Source: Bacteroidales bacterium (GTDB taxonomy: Bacteria > Bacteroidota > Bacteroidia > Bacteroidales > UBA3663). Taken from it: 43,758 bases of DNA. The stretch's first letter is position 1; the number at the start of each line of letters is the position of its first letter. The stretch is taken from contig JAFSKF010000014.1 in the NCBI GenBank assembly GCA_017449065.1, positions 1-43,758 of the forward strand, given 5' to 3'. Below are positions 43,434 through 43,758 of this stretch, piece by piece. Position numbers and translations under genes: made by a program. Below the pieces are notes generated by a model. The model was given only the letters and a program-made list of their open reading frames with translations. It was not told where the DNA came from and did not search any database.

Positions 43434-43471
43434 GGGTGTACCAATGTGAACAACGGTACATCCTTTTTTTT
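43434..43471 (+). terminator. Bidirectional intrinsic terminator after the OMP gene
   Basis: GGGTGTACC (43434-43442) pairs with GGTACATCC (43455-43463) with one G-U, followed by eight T (43464-43471). A run of A (43424-43430) precedes the left arm, so the element can also stop leftward transcripts coming from the promoter at 43553-43560. Confidence 0.82.
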
Positions 43472-43552
43472 ATGTCCTAATTAACAGGATTTTATGAAGT
43501 TTCAGAGAGGTGAAAAATGCCAAAACTCCTCTGGGGAGATTTGAATCTGGCG

Positions 43553-43560
43553 CAAAGATA
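43553..43560 (-). promoter_or_regulatory. Leftward -7 box inside the inverted-repeat segment
   Basis: TATCTTTG on the minus strand matches the Bacteroidetes -7 consensus exactly. A TTG lies upstream (43586-43584), but the 23-nt spacing is longer than ideal. In the present orientation it reads left, across the left repeat and into the terminator at 43434-43471; inverted, it would read right, out of the window. Confidence 0.55.
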
Positions 43561-43659
43561 GGGAAAATATTTGAATCAGCTATCAATTCCTTACATTTTA
43601 AATATCAGACCATGACAAAAAAATATGATTTGCCATGCGGAGTGTCCAAAAGGATATGG

Positions 43660-43695
43660 GAAATAACTCTTTTCAAGGGGTTATTTCTCATTTTT
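43660..43695 (+). terminator. Terminator-like hairpin inside the inverted-repeat segment
   Basis: GAAATAACTCTT (43660-43671) pairs with AGGGGTTATTTC (43676-43687) around the tetraloop TTCA: 12 pairs, two of them G-U. TCA and five T follow. It would stop rightward transcription just before the right repeat. Confidence 0.6.
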
Positions 43696-43758
43696 AAATC
43701 TCCCCAGAGGAGTTTTGAGGAATTATGCTGGTATGTCACTCGGGTTTCAGTACATCAA

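Larger units (their letters stand above)
43521..43717. repeat. Perfect 22-bp inverted repeat enclosing 153 bp (possible invertible segment)
   Basis: Positions 43521-43542 and 43696-43717 are exact reverse complements over 22 bp (left copy begins CAAAACTCCTCTGGGG, right copy ends CCCCAGAGGAGTTTTG). Each copy has an internal CTCC/GGAG dyad, as in tyrosine-recombinase sites. The bases outside the repeats do not continue the symmetry and show no target-site duplication. The enclosed segment has a leftward promoter near the left repeat and a rightward terminator near the right repeat. This fits a phase-variable promoter switch; a miniature transposable element is the alternative. Confidence 0.7.
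43389..43758. other. 370-base gene-free end of the window
   Basis: After the terminator (43434-43471) comes a perfect 22-bp inverted repeat enclosing 153 bp with a promoter and a terminator (separate entries). The last ~40 bases to the window edge show no gene. Confidence 0.6.

Noticed and set aside
1..43758. tRNA genes, rRNA genes, CRISPR arrays or intact insertion sequences
   Set aside because: I looked for T-loop-like GTTCGAATC words in cloverleaf context, regular spaced direct repeats and transposase motifs, and found none that hold up by eye. A tRNAscan or IS search would be decisive.

Overview
The window reads as chromosomal DNA of a Bacteroidales bacterium, probably in the Prevotellaceae/Bacteroidaceae range. 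Three things point there. Most upstream regions carry the Bacteroidetes promoter signature (TTTG at -33, 19-20 nt, TAnnTTTG at -7). The gene content includes families typical of the phylum: DUF4831, a DUF5686-like barrel, a VirE/DUF3987 protein, a short-form SerA next to SerC, and an anaerobic sulfatase maturase with its sulfatase. Shine-Dalgarno sequences are generally absent. No rRNA, tRNA, intact insertion sequence or CRISPR array was recognised.

Positions 1-6200 are accessory DNA. They hold the start of an unidentified leftward gene, the last ~40 codons of an Eco57I-type restriction-modification methylase, a leftward antitoxin/YoeB-like toxin pair, a large T5orf172 (GIY-YIG-like)/superfamily-2 helicase of restriction type, an apparently non-coding stretch with an orphan promoter and a very strong terminator, a small conserved-looking hypothetical gene, and a 5'-truncated VirE/DUF3987 gene. 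This looks like a decayed defence/mobile-element zone.

Positions 6200-26220 are housekeeping and transport genes in short operons. Leftward: a bile-acid:sodium symporter-family protein, gluQ and a YitT-type membrane protein; a SpoU-type RNA methyltransferase, a family 2 glycosyltransferase and a sodium:solute symporter; tilS and an NhaC-type antiporter. Rightward: a PIN-domain protein with a glutamine-rich repeat tail; udk, an MltF-like transglycosylase, a flippase-like membrane protein and pepD; pheS, a DUF5686-like outer-membrane barrel and rarA. Between pepD and the antiporter lies a self-contained promoter-hairpins-terminator unit, probably a small RNA, followed by degenerate ~23-nt tandem repeats.

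Positions 26300-40260 are an uninterrupted rightward run: serC, serA, a degenerate hybrid kinase-like protein, DUF1015, a Yip1-type membrane protein, smpB, recR, DUF4831, an S41 protease, a dCMP-deaminase-family protein, folD, rlmH, a radical-SAM sulfatase maturase and a Ser-type lipoprotein sulfatase that the maturase probably activates. Then come rplU-rpmA behind a structured leader, serS, and a small outer-membrane barrel gene.

The last ~240 bases hold the most striking non-coding signal. A perfect 22-bp inverted repeat (43521-43542 / 43696-43717) encloses 153 bp that contain a leftward-pointing promoter and a rightward terminator. This is the architecture of a phase-variable invertible promoter, here apparently in the OFF position for whatever lies to the right of the window.
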